DNA of 64,000 nucleotides from JAWXBA01 sp048499805 (GCA_048499805.1 JASNZF010000001.1:186001-250000), one strand, 5' to 3'. Counted from the first letter of the stretch, positions 26,714 through 35,553 are shown. The notes: generated by a model from the sequence alone, not told the origin. Numbers and translations: made by a program.

Positions 26714-27802
26714 ATGATGGCTTCGCCCCGTGCGCGTGGACTTGATGTGCTGGTCGGCAACACGCCGCTGCTCGGCATCCAGTGCCGGTTTCGCGGCGTC
26801 ACCCGCTGGATCCATGCCAAGTCCGAGAACCTGAACATGACAGGCAGCGTCAAGGACCGGATGGCGCTGCACATCCTCCGCCGGGCACAGGCGACGGGGC
26901 AGCTGGCCCCGGGCGCCCTGATCATCGAGGCCACCAGCGGCAATACCGGGATCTCGTTTGCGGCGATTGGGCGGGCGCTGGGCCACCGGGTGGCGATCTT
27001 CATGCCCGACTGGATGAGCGCCGAACGGATCAACCTGATCCGCTCGTTCGGGGCGGAGATTCACCTGGTCAGCGCCGAGCAGGGGGGCTTCCTGGGCGCC
27101 ATCGCCCAGGCGGACGCCCTGGCCGCCGCAACCGACGGGGCGTTCCTGCCGCACCAGTTTTCCAATCACGACAACAGCGCCGCGCATGAGACCACCACGG
27201 GCCCCGAGATCTTCGGCCAGTTGGCGCACGCCGGCAGGAAGCTGGATGCCTTCGTGGCCGGGGTAGGGACCGGGGGTACGATCATGGGGACGGGACGCTA
27301 CCTCCGGAGCCGCTATCCCACCGCCCGCCTGCACCCGCTCGAACCGGCCAGTTCGCCCACGCTCTCCGTGGGGCACCGGGTGGGCAAGCACCGCATCCAG
27401 GGGATCTCGGATGAGTTCATCCCGCCCATCGTCGACCTCGAGTACCTGGACGAGATCATCGCGGTGGAGGACGGCGACGCCATCCTGATGGCGCAGAAAC
27501 TGGCCTGCGACCTGGGCCTGGCGGTGGGGATCTCCTCGGGCGCCAACTTCCTTGGGGCGCTGCTGGCGCAGGAACGGCTCGGGGCCGACGCCACGGTTGT
27601 CACCGTCTTCTGCGACAGCAACAAGAAGTACCTCAGCACCGACCTGCTCCGCGAGGAGCCGGTGCGGCCGGGCTACCTCACTCCCCACGTCGAGCTGCTG
27701 GGGATGGAGGTGATCGGGCGTTCCTGCGCCATGTGCGCGGACCCGGTGGAGCCGCAGGAGATCGTCCGCACGATCGGCCCGCCACCTACGAGGAGCAGCT
27801 GA
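26714..27802 (+). CDS. cysK: Cysteine synthase family PLP enzyme with a CxxC tail
   Basis: 362 residues. Schiff-base Lys47 is in 'NMTGSVKDRMAL', the substrate loop is 'EATSGNTGISFAA' and the phosphate-binding loop 'GVGTGGTIMGTGR'. It makes cysteine from O-acetylserine (or a related activated serine) and sulfide. The protein is ~40-50 residues longer than typical CysK. The extra C-terminus contains 'RSCAMCADPVEPQEIV', a CxxC that may bind metal or be redox-active. It lies 7 bases after the chemoreceptor stop. Its last 17 bases overlap the convergent selO gene. Confidence 0.85.
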   Translation: MMASPRARGLDVLVGNTPLLGIQCRFRGVTRWIHAKSENLNMTGSVKDRMALHILRRAQATGQLAPGALIIEATSGNTGISFAAIGRALGHRVAIFMPDWMSAERINLIRSFGAEIHLVSAEQGGFLGAIAQADALAAATDGAFLPHQFSNHDNSAAHETTTGPEIFGQLAHAGRKLDAFVAGVGTGGTIMGTGRYLRSRYPTARLHPLEPASSPTLSVGHRVGKHRIQGISDEFIPPIVDLEYLDEIIAVEDGDAILMAQKLACDLGLAVGISSGANFLGALLAQERLGADATVVTVFCDSNKKYLSTDLLREEPVRPGYLTPHVELLGMEVIGRSCAMCADPVEPQEIVRTIGPPPTRSS

Positions 27803-29249
27803 CCACCAGCTCCCGGCCCCAATCGGGTGGCGCCTCGGCGTAGCGCTCCATGCCCGGCTGCTCGGTGAACGGGTCGCGCAGCAGGCCGCGGAGCCGTTCC
27901 ACCTCCCCGAAGTCGCCGCTGGCCGCCCGCCGGATCGCCTGTTCCGCCAGGTAGGTGCGCAGGACGTAGGCAGGGTTGGCCCGCGCCATCCGGCCGGCGC
28001 GCTCCGCATCCACGCTTCCCTCCCGTCGCAGTCGCTCGCCGTACCGCTCGGCCCAGGCATCGAAGCTCCCGAGGAAGCCGACCTCCTGGCGCAGGGTGGC
28101 CGTCTCCGCCCCGGGGGCACTGTCGAACGCACCCAGCATCCGGAAGAAGCGGGTGTAGTCTACCCGCCCCTGCTGGAGCAGCTCGAGCAGTTCCCAGACC
28201 AGCGCCGCGTCCCCCTCCTCCTCGGTCTGGAGGCCCAGCTTGGTGCGCATCAGCCGAAGGTACTCGGCGTGGAAAGCCGGCTGGTAGCGATTGAGGGCCA
28301 CCAGCGCATCCGCTTCCGGGTTCACCGCGAGCAGCGCCTCGGCGAGCCGGGTCAGGTTCCACAGCCCGACCGCCGGCTGCTGGTTGAAGGCATAGCGGCC
28401 GGCGTGGTCCGAGTGGTTGCAGATGAATCCCGCCTCGTAGGCGTCCAGGAACCCGAACGGCCCATAGTCGATCGTCAATCCGAGGATCGACATGTTGTCG
28501 GTGTTCATGACCCCGTGGGCCCAGCCCACCGCCATCCAGCCAGCGATCAGGCGCGCCGTGCGAACCGTGATCTCCTCGAACCATTCGGCGTGTCGTTCGG
28601 CGCGGCCCGCCAGGGCGGGGTGGTAGTGTCCGATCACCCAGTCCGCCAGTTCGCGCACGGCGTCATCCTGCTTGCGCGCGGCGAAGAACTCGAACGATCC
28701 GAAGCGCACGTGGCTCGGGGCAAGGCGCACCAGGACGGCGGCGGTCTCGAACTCCTCGCGCTGCACCGGCAGGTCGCTCGAGGCGATGGCCAGCGCCCGC
28801 GAGGTCGGGATGCCGAGACCGGCCATCGCCTCGCTGCAGAGGTATTCGCGAATGGTGGACCGAAGCACCGCACGGCCATCGCCGAACCGGGAATAGCGCG
28901 TCTGTCCCGAGCCCTTGAGCTGGACCTCCCAGTGCTCGCCCCGCCGGTTCGTCACGCCGCCGAGCAGGATGGCGCGGCCATCGCCGAGCTGGGGGACGAA
29001 GACGCCGAACTGGTGCCCGGCATACGCCATGGCCAGGGGGTCGGCACCCGGGGGGACGCGATTCCCAGCCACCCAGGCCAGGCAATCCGGGTCATGCGCC
29101 GCCGCGGGGTCGAGGTCGAGCAATGCGGCAGCGTCCGGATTGAACGCCACCAACACCGGATCCGGTACCGGTGTGGGGTGCACGCGCTGGTAGAACCGAT
29201 CGGGGAGCTCGGCGAAGCGGTTCGTGAAGCGCAGGTCGTGCGAAGTCAT
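27786..29249 (-). CDS. selO: SelO-family protein AMPylase (YdiU/UPF0061)
   Basis: 487 residues, usual length. Family hallmarks are 'MAYAGHQFGVFVPQLGDGRA', 'LKGSGQTRYSRFGDGRAVLR' (nucleotide-binding Gly-rich segment) and 'AHGVMNTDNMSILGLTIDYG' (metal-binding Asn/Asp pair). The protein ends 'SCSS'; the penultimate-region residue that is selenocysteine in some relatives is Cys here. SelO uses a kinase-like fold to transfer AMP to protein hydroxyls, linked to redox stress. It converges on and slightly overlaps cysK. Confidence 0.93.
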   Translation of the reverse strand: MTSHDLRFTNRFAELPDRFYQRVHPTPVPDPVLVAFNPDAAALLDLDPAAAHDPDCLAWVAGNRVPPGADPLAMAYAGHQFGVFVPQLGDGRAILLGGVTNRRGEHWEVQLKGSGQTRYSRFGDGRAVLRSTIREYLCSEAMAGLGIPTSRALAIASSDLPVQREEFETAAVLVRLAPSHVRFGSFEFFAARKQDDAVRELADWVIGHYHPALAGRAERHAEWFEEITVRTARLIAGWMAVGWAHGVMNTDNMSILGLTIDYGPFGFLDAYEAGFICNHSDHAGRYAFNQQPAVGLWNLTRLAEALLAVNPEADALVALNRYQPAFHAEYLRLMRTKLGLQTEEEGDAALVWELLELLQQGRVDYTRFFRMLGAFDSAPGAETATLRQEVGFLGSFDAWAERYGERLRREGSVDAERAGRMARANPAYVLRTYLAEQAIRRAASGDFGEVERLRGLLRDPFTEQPGMERYAEAPPDWGRELVVSCSS

Positions 29250-29356
29250 CCCGAATGATAGCCGGGGTGCCGGGGGGTGCCGTCGAGCGGGGCAGCAGCA
29301 CAGATTTCGACACCGTCCTCGCCCGAGGGCGGGTTCTGCATGCCCAAGGAGGAGTC

Positions 29357-30286
29357 GTGTCGCTGGCCAGGCAGGCGTTGCTCCGCATGTCCCGCAGCAA
29401 GTGGCTGGCCCGCCAGATGTCCAACCGCGCGTTCGCCCGACGGGCGGTGCGCCGGTTCATGCCCGGCGAGGATCCCGAGGACTCCCTGGTGGCGGCGGGC
29501 GCCCTGGCCGCCAAGGGGATGGGAACCCTCCTGACCCAGCTCGGCGAGAACCTGACCTCCCTCGACGAGGCCGCGGCCGTTCGCGACCACTATCTCTGGC
29601 TCTGTGACCGGATCCAGGCGCTGGGCCTCCCCTCCCAACCCTCGATCAAGCTGACCCAGTTCGGGCTCGATCTTTCCGAGGAGGCCTGTACCGCGTACGT
29701 GCTCGCCCTGGCGGCCAAGGCCGAGGCGACCGGATCGTTCCTCTGGGTCGACATCGAGGACTCGAGCTACGTGGACCGCACCCTGGCCATCTTCCGGCGG
29801 CTCCGCGAGCGCCACGAGAAGGTCGGGCTCTGCCTGCAGGCCTACCTGCACCGCACCCCAGCCGACCTGGCGGCGCTGATGCCGCTCAACCCCGCCATCC
29901 GGCTCGTCAAGGGGGCCTACGCCGAACCGCCCGCCGTGGCGATCCCCGTCAAGCGGGACGTGGACAGGGCCTTCGGCGTGCTGGGACGGCAGTTGCTGGA
30001 CGCCGCGGCGCGTGGCGAGGCCTTCCCGGTCTTCGGGACCCATGACCTGGCACTGGTGCAGGAGATGAGCAGCCATGCGGCCACGATCGGTGTCGCCGAC
30101 GGCGCCTGGGAGTTCGCCATGCTGTACGGGATCCGCACTGCCGAACAGGAGCGGCTCGCCAGGGAAGGGCGCCGCGTGCGCACCCTGATCTCGTACGGCG
30201 AGCACTGGTTCCCGTGGTACATGCGCCGCCTGGCTGAGCGGCCGGCGAACGTGTGGTTCGTGGTGAAGAGCATGGTGGGGGGGTGA
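29357..30286 (+). CDS. Proline dehydrogenase family protein
   Basis: 309 residues from GTG 29357, chosen because AAGGAGGAG lies just upstream; longer in-frame starts lack a ribosome-binding site. It is a PutA-type FAD barrel: 'SIKLTQFGLDLSEEA', 'FLWVDIEDSSYVDRTL', 'GLCLQAYLHRTPADL', 'IRLVKGAYAEPPAVA', 'FGTHDLALVQ' and the substrate-binding 'WFPWYMRRLAERPAN'. It oxidises proline to pyrroline-5-carboxylate and passes electrons to quinone. No P5C dehydrogenase is adjacent. Confidence 0.88.
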   Translation: MSLARQALLRMSRSKWLARQMSNRAFARRAVRRFMPGEDPEDSLVAAGALAAKGMGTLLTQLGENLTSLDEAAAVRDHYLWLCDRIQALGLPSQPSIKLTQFGLDLSEEACTAYVLALAAKAEATGSFLWVDIEDSSYVDRTLAIFRRLRERHEKVGLCLQAYLHRTPADLAALMPLNPAIRLVKGAYAEPPAVAIPVKRDVDRAFGVLGRQLLDAAARGEAFPVFGTHDLALVQEMSSHAATIGVADGAWEFAMLYGIRTAEQERLAREGRRVRTLISYGEHWFPWYMRRLAERPANVWFVVKSMVGG

Positions 30287-30456
30287 GGGGCAATGGGTAA
30301 GAGGTAAGAGGTAAGAGGTGAGAGGTGAGAGGTGAGAGGTGAGAGGGAGAAGGAGAAGGGAAGAGCGATAAGCAGGAAGGGGACAGCGATTGTTTCGCTG
30401 CCCCCTTTTCTGTCTCTGGCGGTTCCTCTTACCTCTCACCTCTCACCTCTCACGTC
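30287..30456. repeat. Inverted pair of GTGAGAG / CTCTCAC heptamer tracts filling an intergenic gap
   Basis: 30298-30347 has about seven GTAAGAG or GTGAGAG units. 30424-30453 has four units of the complementary CTCTTAC/CTCTCAC. The ends coincide with the stop codons of the two convergent genes, so the element fills the whole gap and encloses a terminator hairpin. Confidence 0.85.
30377..30407 (+). terminator. Terminator after proline dehydrogenase gene
   Basis: 13-bp stem AAGGGGACAGCGA / TCGCTGCCCCCTT with a single mismatch, loop TTGTT, followed by TTCTGTCTCT. It lies in the middle of the inverted tract pair. Confidence 0.75.
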
Positions 30457-31236
30457 CTACCGCCTCCGCTCCGCCCGGCGCGCTGCGAGGTCCACCTCAA
30501 AGCTCTCGCCGTTGACCGTCATCGTGACGGTGCTGGAGCCATTGAAGGTGATCGTCGCGGTGCGCGTGAAGCTTTCGCCGGCGCGCGGGCCGCTGGTGAT
30601 CGCCCCGGTGATGGTGCGAACGATCGTGCCCGACAGCGGCCAGTTGCCGGGACCATGGGGCACCGGCACGACCACGTTGGTGATCGTCACGGTGCCCTCC
30701 ATCGTGTACCCCCGCGCCACCTGGCCGTCCACGTGGCGGCTGCGCGACACCTCCTCGCTCCCGGTGCCGTTCCAGGTCCGCTGGGTCTCGGTCCCGGCCA
30801 GGCCGGTGACGGTCATGTCGCTGTGGCGGTCGATGGTGGCGCTCCACCGGTCGTTGCTCCGGTTGCCGTCCACCTCGGTCTCGATCCGGATGCTGGCGGT
30901 GGTCTGCGCGTCATAGCTGGCCTGGGTGGCGCCTGCGGCGTCCGTGAAGGTGCATTCCCGGGTGACGGCGAGGTTGGGGCGGTCCAGCGCGCGGCAGCCG
31001 AAGTCCCGCGCGGCCAGGGGTGCTCCTGGCAGGCCGAAGAGGCCCAGGCCGTGCACGCCGGCGGGTCCGCCCATCATCTCCACATCCTCGGCCACGCCGT
31101 TGGCAGCCAGGACGGCAAGGTCGGCGGTGAGGGTCGCTTCCGTGATGACGGGTCCGGTGGCATCGCCCGTGGCGCAGGCGGTCAGGAACAGGGCCACGGC
31201 GGAGCTGGTCGCGAGGCTGCGAATCGAGGCGCGCAT
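30457..31236 (-). CDS. Lipoprotein of unknown function
   Basis: 259 residues from ATG 31236. The signal sequence ends in a lipobox 'LFLTACATG', so the mature protein should be lipid-anchored through that Cys. The remainder is rich in Thr/Ser and in short beta-like stretches ('TVTMTVNGESFEVDL'). It contains two further Cys about 85-100 residues in. I do not recognise a domain. It is probably outside the cytoplasmic membrane; its partner is unknown. Confidence 0.7.
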   Translation of the reverse strand: MRASIRSLATSSAVALFLTACATGDATGPVITEATLTADLAVLAANGVAEDVEMMGGPAGVHGLGLFGLPGAPLAARDFGCRALDRPNLAVTRECTFTDAAGATQASYDAQTTASIRIETEVDGNRSNDRWSATIDRHSDMTVTGLAGTETQRTWNGTGSEEVSRSRHVDGQVARGYTMEGTVTITNVVVPVPHGPGNWPLSGTIVRTITGAITSGPRAGESFTRTATITFNGSSTVTMTVNGESFEVDLAARRAERRR

Positions 31237-31299
31237 AAACCGAATCCAGGGGCTGAGGGTTGGTCCTGTCGAAGGTGGCAGCATGCGAACTACCAGACG

Positions 31300-31890
31300 C
31301 TACCCCCTGGGTTTCGTTAACTGGGGGGACCCGGGGGGGTGCCGTTCGGTGCCGCCGGCCACCCCCCCGGAGACGATGAAGGCCATGACTTCGGCACTGT
31401 CGGCGTCGAGCGGGGTCACGTGGGACCGGGGGACCAGGACGAGCTGCCCGGCGAAGTTGTAGGACTGGGGCATGTAGACCGACATGTGGTCGGGCAGCCC
31501 CAGGTGGGCCATCGAGTCCGCGGTAATGAAGCCGAAGGTGAAGACATCCGGGGTCGGGCCGAGCTGGATCCGGACCGGCTGGTTGAAGCGGCGGTGCTCG
31601 CCCACGAAGGCGTTGAGCAGGTCCTTGGTGGCGGTGTACAGGAACCGGACGAAAGGAAGCCGCTCGATGGCGCGGTCGAGCCAGGCCAGGACCGACCGGG
31701 TCACCAGGTTCGAGGCGAACATCCCGATCAGGGTGATGACAGTGACCGCCACCAGCAGCCCGGCCCCCGGCACGCCAATATTGAGCCAGCCATCGATGGT
31801 GCTGATCAGGACCCAGCAGATGTAGATCGTGATTGCCGCCGGGGCGGTGATCAGCAGCCCACGCAGGAAGTGCCCGGCCAGGCTACGCAT
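31300..31890 (-). CDS. DUF502 family membrane protein
   Basis: 196 residues from ATG 31890. Two N-terminal transmembrane helices ('GLLITAPAAITIYICWVLI' and 'GLLVAVTVITLIGMFASNLV') are followed by a soluble domain with the conserved-looking 'PFVRFLYTATKDLLNAFVG' and 'VYMPQSYNFAGQLVLVPRS'. This is the DUF502 pattern; function unknown. It starts inside the last bases of the aminotransferase gene (8-base overlap) and so is translationally coupled to it. Confidence 0.8.
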   Translation of the reverse strand: MRSLAGHFLRGLLITAPAAITIYICWVLISTIDGWLNIGVPGAGLLVAVTVITLIGMFASNLVTRSVLAWLDRAIERLPFVRFLYTATKDLLNAFVGEHRRFNQPVRIQLGPTPDVFTFGFITADSMAHLGLPDHMSVYMPQSYNFAGQLVLVPRSHVTPLDADSAEVMAFIVSGGVAGGTERHPPGSPQLTKPRG

Positions 31891-32968
31891 GGACGGGCAG
31901 GAGGCTGTCCACCTCGGCCAGCAGGGCACGGAGATGGTCGGGGGTCAGGTCGCCCATGTGGCCGATCCGGAAGATCTCCTTGGACAGCGAGCCCAGCCCG
32001 GTGCCCACCTGGTAGCCGCGGCCAAAAAGCTCCTTGACCAGGGCGAGCGGGTCGACCTCCTCCCCGACCCGGATCGCGGAGATGGCGGGGCTCCGCCGAC
32101 CCGGCGGCGCCAGCAGGCTCATTTTCGGCCGCCCCTCCACCCACGCCTCCAGCGCCGCCAGCATTTCGGCGTGGCGCGCCCACCGTGCCGCCCAGCCCCC
32201 GGTGGCGGCGATGTCCCGGACCTGTTGCTGGAGGGCGACGTAGAGGGGAATCGGGACGGTATGGGCGAAGAGGCCGGTTTCCGCCTCCTCCACGAAGGTC
32301 AGGACGTCGAAGTAGTAGCCGCGGCCCTCCACCTCGCGCGCCCGTGCCACGAACCGCTCGCTCGCGACGCCCAGCGCCAGGCCCGGGGGCAGGGCCAGGG
32401 CCTTCTGGGAGCCGGTGAACATGAAGTCCACGCCCCAGGCCTCGGCCTGGAGCTCGGTCGCGCCGGCGGCGGTGACGGCGTCCACCATCCAGACCAGGTC
32501 CTTCCGCTTCCGGATCACGGGGCCGAGGGCGGCGAGGTCGGCGAGTGCGCCGGTGCCGGACTCGGAGTGGACCATGGCAATGGCGTCCACCTCGGGACCG
32601 TCGAGCATCTGGTCCAGCTGCTCCGGGGTGATCGCCTGGCCATAGGGCACCCCGATGCGGACGACCTCCTTGCCGCACGCCTCGGCCACCCGGGCAAACA
32701 TCTCGCCGAAGAACCCGCCGGTGACCACCGCCACCCGGTCGTGCACCCCGTTGCGAATGGCGGTCTCCATCATGCCCGTGGCCGAGGAGGCGGCCGTGAA
32801 GACCGGCCGGGTGGTGCCGAACATCTCCTGGAGCGCCGGCTGGATCTCCTTGAGGAGGGCCAGCATCTGGGGCCCACGGTGAAAGAACATGGTGCGGGCG
32901 GTGGCGGCGTAGATCTCGGGGCGGACATCGGTCGGTCCGGGGAGGAAGCAGCGTCCAAAGTCGCTCAT
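31883..32968 (-). CDS. Class V PLP aminotransferase (alanine-glyoxylate / serine-pyruvate type)
   Basis: 361 residues. Opens 'FLPGPTDVRPEIYAA' as in this subgroup. It has 'TAASSATGMMETAIRN' (cofactor phosphate loop), 'MVDAVTAAGA' (Asp contacting the pyridine) and 'FTGSQKALALPPGLALG' with the Schiff-base Lys. Family members move amino groups between alanine or serine and glyoxylate or pyruvate. The start overlaps the nicotinamidase-like stop (ATGA), so it belongs to the same transcript; the link to NAD salvage is unexplained. Confidence 0.85.
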   Translation of the reverse strand: MSDFGRCFLPGPTDVRPEIYAATARTMFFHRGPQMLALLKEIQPALQEMFGTTRPVFTAASSATGMMETAIRNGVHDRVAVVTGGFFGEMFARVAEACGKEVVRIGVPYGQAITPEQLDQMLDGPEVDAIAMVHSESGTGALADLAALGPVIRKRKDLVWMVDAVTAAGATELQAEAWGVDFMFTGSQKALALPPGLALGVASERFVARAREVEGRGYYFDVLTFVEEAETGLFAHTVPIPLYVALQQQVRDIAATGGWAARWARHAEMLAALEAWVEGRPKMSLLAPPGRRSPAISAIRVGEEVDPLALVKELFGRGYQVGTGLGSLSKEIFRIGHMGDLTPDHLRALLAEVDSLLPVHA

Positions 32969-33597
32969 GCGCCAATCACCTCGTCAGTCGTGGTCAGGGT
33001 CACCCCCCGTGCGGACCAGTCGGCCAGGAGGGCCTCGCTCCGGGCGGGGTCAATGGCGCGGGTGGCGTCGGTCACCAGGGAGAGGGGAGTCGACGGGAAC
33101 CGCTGGAGCAGCCCGTCGATGGCGTAGCGGTTGCAGACGTCCAGCGCCACGCCATAGAGCACGATCCGGTCGGGGGCGAGCGCCGCCACCACCGGTTCCA
33201 CATTGGGATTCGTGAAGACGTCAAACCAGTGCTTGAGGAAGAGGATGTCGCCGTCATGGGCCAGCACCTCGTCCGTCAGGGATGCAACGTCCCGCGGCGA
33301 GGGATCGATCACGAGGGGAGTGCGCAGCGCCGTCTCGCGGATCTTGGCCTGGCCCGTCGTCCCACGCATGCAGTGCTCGGGAAAGGTGGTGACGAAGTCC
33401 GGGGTCGCGCTCAATTCCCGGTGTCCCGGCACGTGGTCGTCGGCACTGGCGATGATCCGGATGCCGTGCGCATGGGCGTGCCGGGTCAGTCGCTCCAGCG
33501 CCGGGATGATCTCCACGCTGCCGGGGACGTAGAGCTTGCCGTCGGCGTGGATGAAGTCGACCTGGGTGTCGACGTCCCAGAAGAGTGTGGCGGACAT
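32965..33597 (-). CDS. Nicotinamidase-like isochorismatase-family hydrolase
   Basis: 210 residues from ATG 33597. The catalytic triad of cysteine hydrolases is present: Asp10 in 'FWDVDTQVDFI', Lys in 'ILFLKHWFDVF' and Cys in 'YGVALDVCNRYA'. Metal-type residues follow the first strand ('ASADDHVPGH'). Nicotinamidase converts nicotinamide to nicotinate. The next gene upstream in the transcript direction encodes nicotinate phosphoribosyltransferase, which uses that product, so assignment to NAD salvage is reasonable. The exact substrate is still inferred. Confidence 0.8.
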   Translation of the reverse strand: MSATLFWDVDTQVDFIHADGKLYVPGSVEIIPALERLTRHAHAHGIRIIASADDHVPGHRELSATPDFVTTFPEHCMRGTTGQAKIRETALRTPLVIDPSPRDVASLTDEVLAHDGDILFLKHWFDVFTNPNVEPVVAALAPDRIVLYGVALDVCNRYAIDGLLQRFPSTPLSLVTDATRAIDPARSEALLADWSARGVTLTTTDEVIGA

Positions 33598-33617
33598 CGT
33601 AATAAGGGCACCTGGGG

Positions 33618-33820
33618 CTAGGGACTGGGGACAAGGGGAAAATAGCTTGGAACCGGCCAGATGGGGTGGTGATTCCAGGATCAACTCTCTCCCATCCATC
33701 GCTGTGGGCTCGGACCGGCTATATCAAGGCCTGCAACGCACCATCCCCCATCCCCAATCTCGAGTCCCCAGTCCCCAGTCCCTAGTCCCCAGTCCCTAGT
33801 CCCCAGTCCCCCGCCTACTC
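33618..33820. repeat. Inverted pair of GGGGACT / AGTCCCC heptamer tracts
   Basis: 33616-33642 carries GGGGCTA/GGGACTGG-type units. 33771-33812 carries about seven AGTCCCC/AGTCCCT units. They flank a ~120-base core in the gap between the nicotinamidase-like and pncB genes. No terminator hairpin was seen in the core. Confidence 0.75.
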
Positions 33821-34870
33821 CACCCGCTCCAGCCGCGGATTGGCCCGGAATTCCCGCCCCACCTTGGCGCAGGGCCGCCCCTCGTGCCGGACCACGTCGG
33901 CGGTGAAGTCGAACCGTCCCTGGAAGAGCGAGCTGCCGACGCCGTAGGCGTCCACGGGGACCCCCGCCTCCTCGAACTCGGTGATCTTCTCGACATTGAA
34001 TCCACCGGAGACGACGATCCGCACCTCGCCGAAGCCGGCGCCGTCGAGGGCTCGCCGGACGTTCCAGACCAGCTGGGGATTCACGCCGTTGGGCTTGAAC
34101 CGTCCCATCTGCGGCAGCACCGAGGTGTCGACCAGCATCTCGCTGGTGTCGAGCCGCACCCCGTACAGCCGGTCGCCGAGGGCACGGGCGACCTCCAGGC
34201 TGGTGCGGACGCAGTCGTTCTCGAAATCCACCAGCGTCACCAGCTTGACTTCGGGGTCGGTGTGCTCGGCGAACTTGCGCGTGGCGAGCACCGTGTCGCC
34301 GCCATACGCGGCAATCAGGGCGTGGGGGACGGTACCGACCCCCTTGCTTCCCCACCACGAGGCCTGGGCGTCGGTGGAGACGCCGATGGCGCCGGCGATG
34401 TGTGCGGAGTAGCCGTCGCCGGTCTGGACCATCCAGTGGTCGTGCCGGGCGGGGAAGAACATCACTTCCTTGGTGCCGGCGGCCTCGACGACCCGCCGGG
34501 TGTTGGTGCCGACCCGGGTGCGGCGCGCCAGCACACCCAGGTAGAGCGTCTCGAGGTGGGCGAAGGCATCGTACGGTCCCTCGATGTGCATCACCGTCTC
34601 CCAGGGCTCCACCTCGTCGCCCTCGTGGAGCGCGGAGACCTCGAGCTCGTCCCATTCCAGCGCGCAGAGCTTGAGGATGGCGACTGCCTCGTCGATGCCG
34701 CCCAGGTAGGCGTGCTGCTTGCCGAAGACCTGCATCGTCACCCGGGGCCGGTAGCCGTCGGCTACCAGCGTCTCGCGGGCCCGCACGAAATATTTGTCCG
34801 AGTAGTAGCCGCTGCGCATCTTGTCGACGGGCAGGTTGAAGATCTCGGGGTCGAGCCGGGGACGTCTCAC
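33815..34870 (-). CDS. pncB: Nicotinate phosphoribosyltransferase
   Basis: 351 residues. It opens with 'NLPVDKMRSGYYSDKYFVRA' as in the family. It carries 'ALHEGDEVEPWETVMHIEG' and 'FFPARHDHWMVQTGDGYSAH', with the His-type active-site segment. The PRPP/phosphate-binding end is 'GVRLDTSEM' and 'IVVSGGFNVEKITEFE' plus 'DAYGVGSSLFQGRFDFT'. It makes nicotinate mononucleotide from nicotinate and PRPP. The start overlaps the TPR-like gene stop, and the nicotinamidase-like gene follows downstream after a tract-containing gap. Confidence 0.88.
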   Translation of the reverse strand: MRRPRLDPEIFNLPVDKMRSGYYSDKYFVRARETLVADGYRPRVTMQVFGKQHAYLGGIDEAVAILKLCALEWDELEVSALHEGDEVEPWETVMHIEGPYDAFAHLETLYLGVLARRTRVGTNTRRVVEAAGTKEVMFFPARHDHWMVQTGDGYSAHIAGAIGVSTDAQASWWGSKGVGTVPHALIAAYGGDTVLATRKFAEHTDPEVKLVTLVDFENDCVRTSLEVARALGDRLYGVRLDTSEMLVDTSVLPQMGRFKPNGVNPQLVWNVRRALDGAGFGEVRIVVSGGFNVEKITEFEEAGVPVDAYGVGSSLFQGRFDFTADVVRHEGRPCAKVGREFRANPRLERVE

Positions 34871-35553
34871 GCGCCGCGCTCCGGGGTGATGGGATCGCCA
34901 AAGTGCTGGTCGCGCAGGTTGGCCAGGGTGATGCGGAGGTGGCGGACATGGTGGGACCGGGGATACTGGTCGATCAATCGCCGCAACTCCGCCATCGCCT
35001 GTCCGGGGTCGTCGAGTCGATGCTCGTGCAGGTCGGCCAGGGCCAGGCCCACCAGGATGTCCTCGCCTGGGGCAAGCCGTGGGGGGGCCTGCCGGAGCGC
35101 CTCCAGTTCCGCCACGGCCTGCCCTGGGTCGCCCAAGGAGCCGGCGAGCAGGGCCGCGCGCCGCAGGGTGGCGTTGACCCGGTCCACTGGCCGGGCGGCG
35201 CGCTCGCGGTACGCCTCGGCGGCGGCCTGCGCGTGGCCCTGCGCCTCCAGTGTCTCCACCTCCGAAAAGCCGCCGCCGGCCCGGGTCAGGCCGACGTCGG
35301 CCACCGAACGGGTCACGAACTCGAGCAGCGGTTCCAGGATCAGGTCGAAGACCCCGTGGACCACCCCCCAGACCGCCCAGGCGGCCACCACGACCAGCCA
35401 GGCCCGCGGAACCGCCCCGCTCACGCTGAGCACGACCGCCACGACCGAGGCCACGACCAGTAATCCCGAGATGACCAGTCGAGCCAGGACGAACGGGTCG
35501 TCGGCGGCGAGCGCAAGCTGGCGGCGGAAGGGCGATGCATCGCGAAGCGGCAC
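34867..35553 (-). CDS. Membrane protein with TPR-like repeats
   Basis: 228 residues from GTG 35553. Two adjacent transmembrane helices at about 30-72 ('VISGLLVVASVVAVVLSVSG', then 'WLVVVAAWAVWGVVHGVFDL') are followed by helical repeats ('EAQGHAQAAAEAYRERA', 'LGDPGQAVAELEALRQ', 'LDDPGQAMAELRRLIDQYP') resembling tetratricopeptide units. Such domains mediate protein contacts. It lies at the head of the pncB run with an ATGA overlap. The upstream gap is shared with the divergent asparaginase gene. Confidence 0.7.
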   Translation of the reverse strand: MPLRDASPFRRQLALAADDPFVLARLVISGLLVVASVVAVVLSVSGAVPRAWLVVVAAWAVWGVVHGVFDLILEPLLEFVTRSVADVGLTRAGGGFSEVETLEAQGHAQAAAEAYRERAARPVDRVNATLRRAALLAGSLGDPGQAVAELEALRQAPPRLAPGEDILVGLALADLHEHRLDDPGQAMAELRRLIDQYPRSHHVRHLRITLANLRDQHFGDPITPERGA

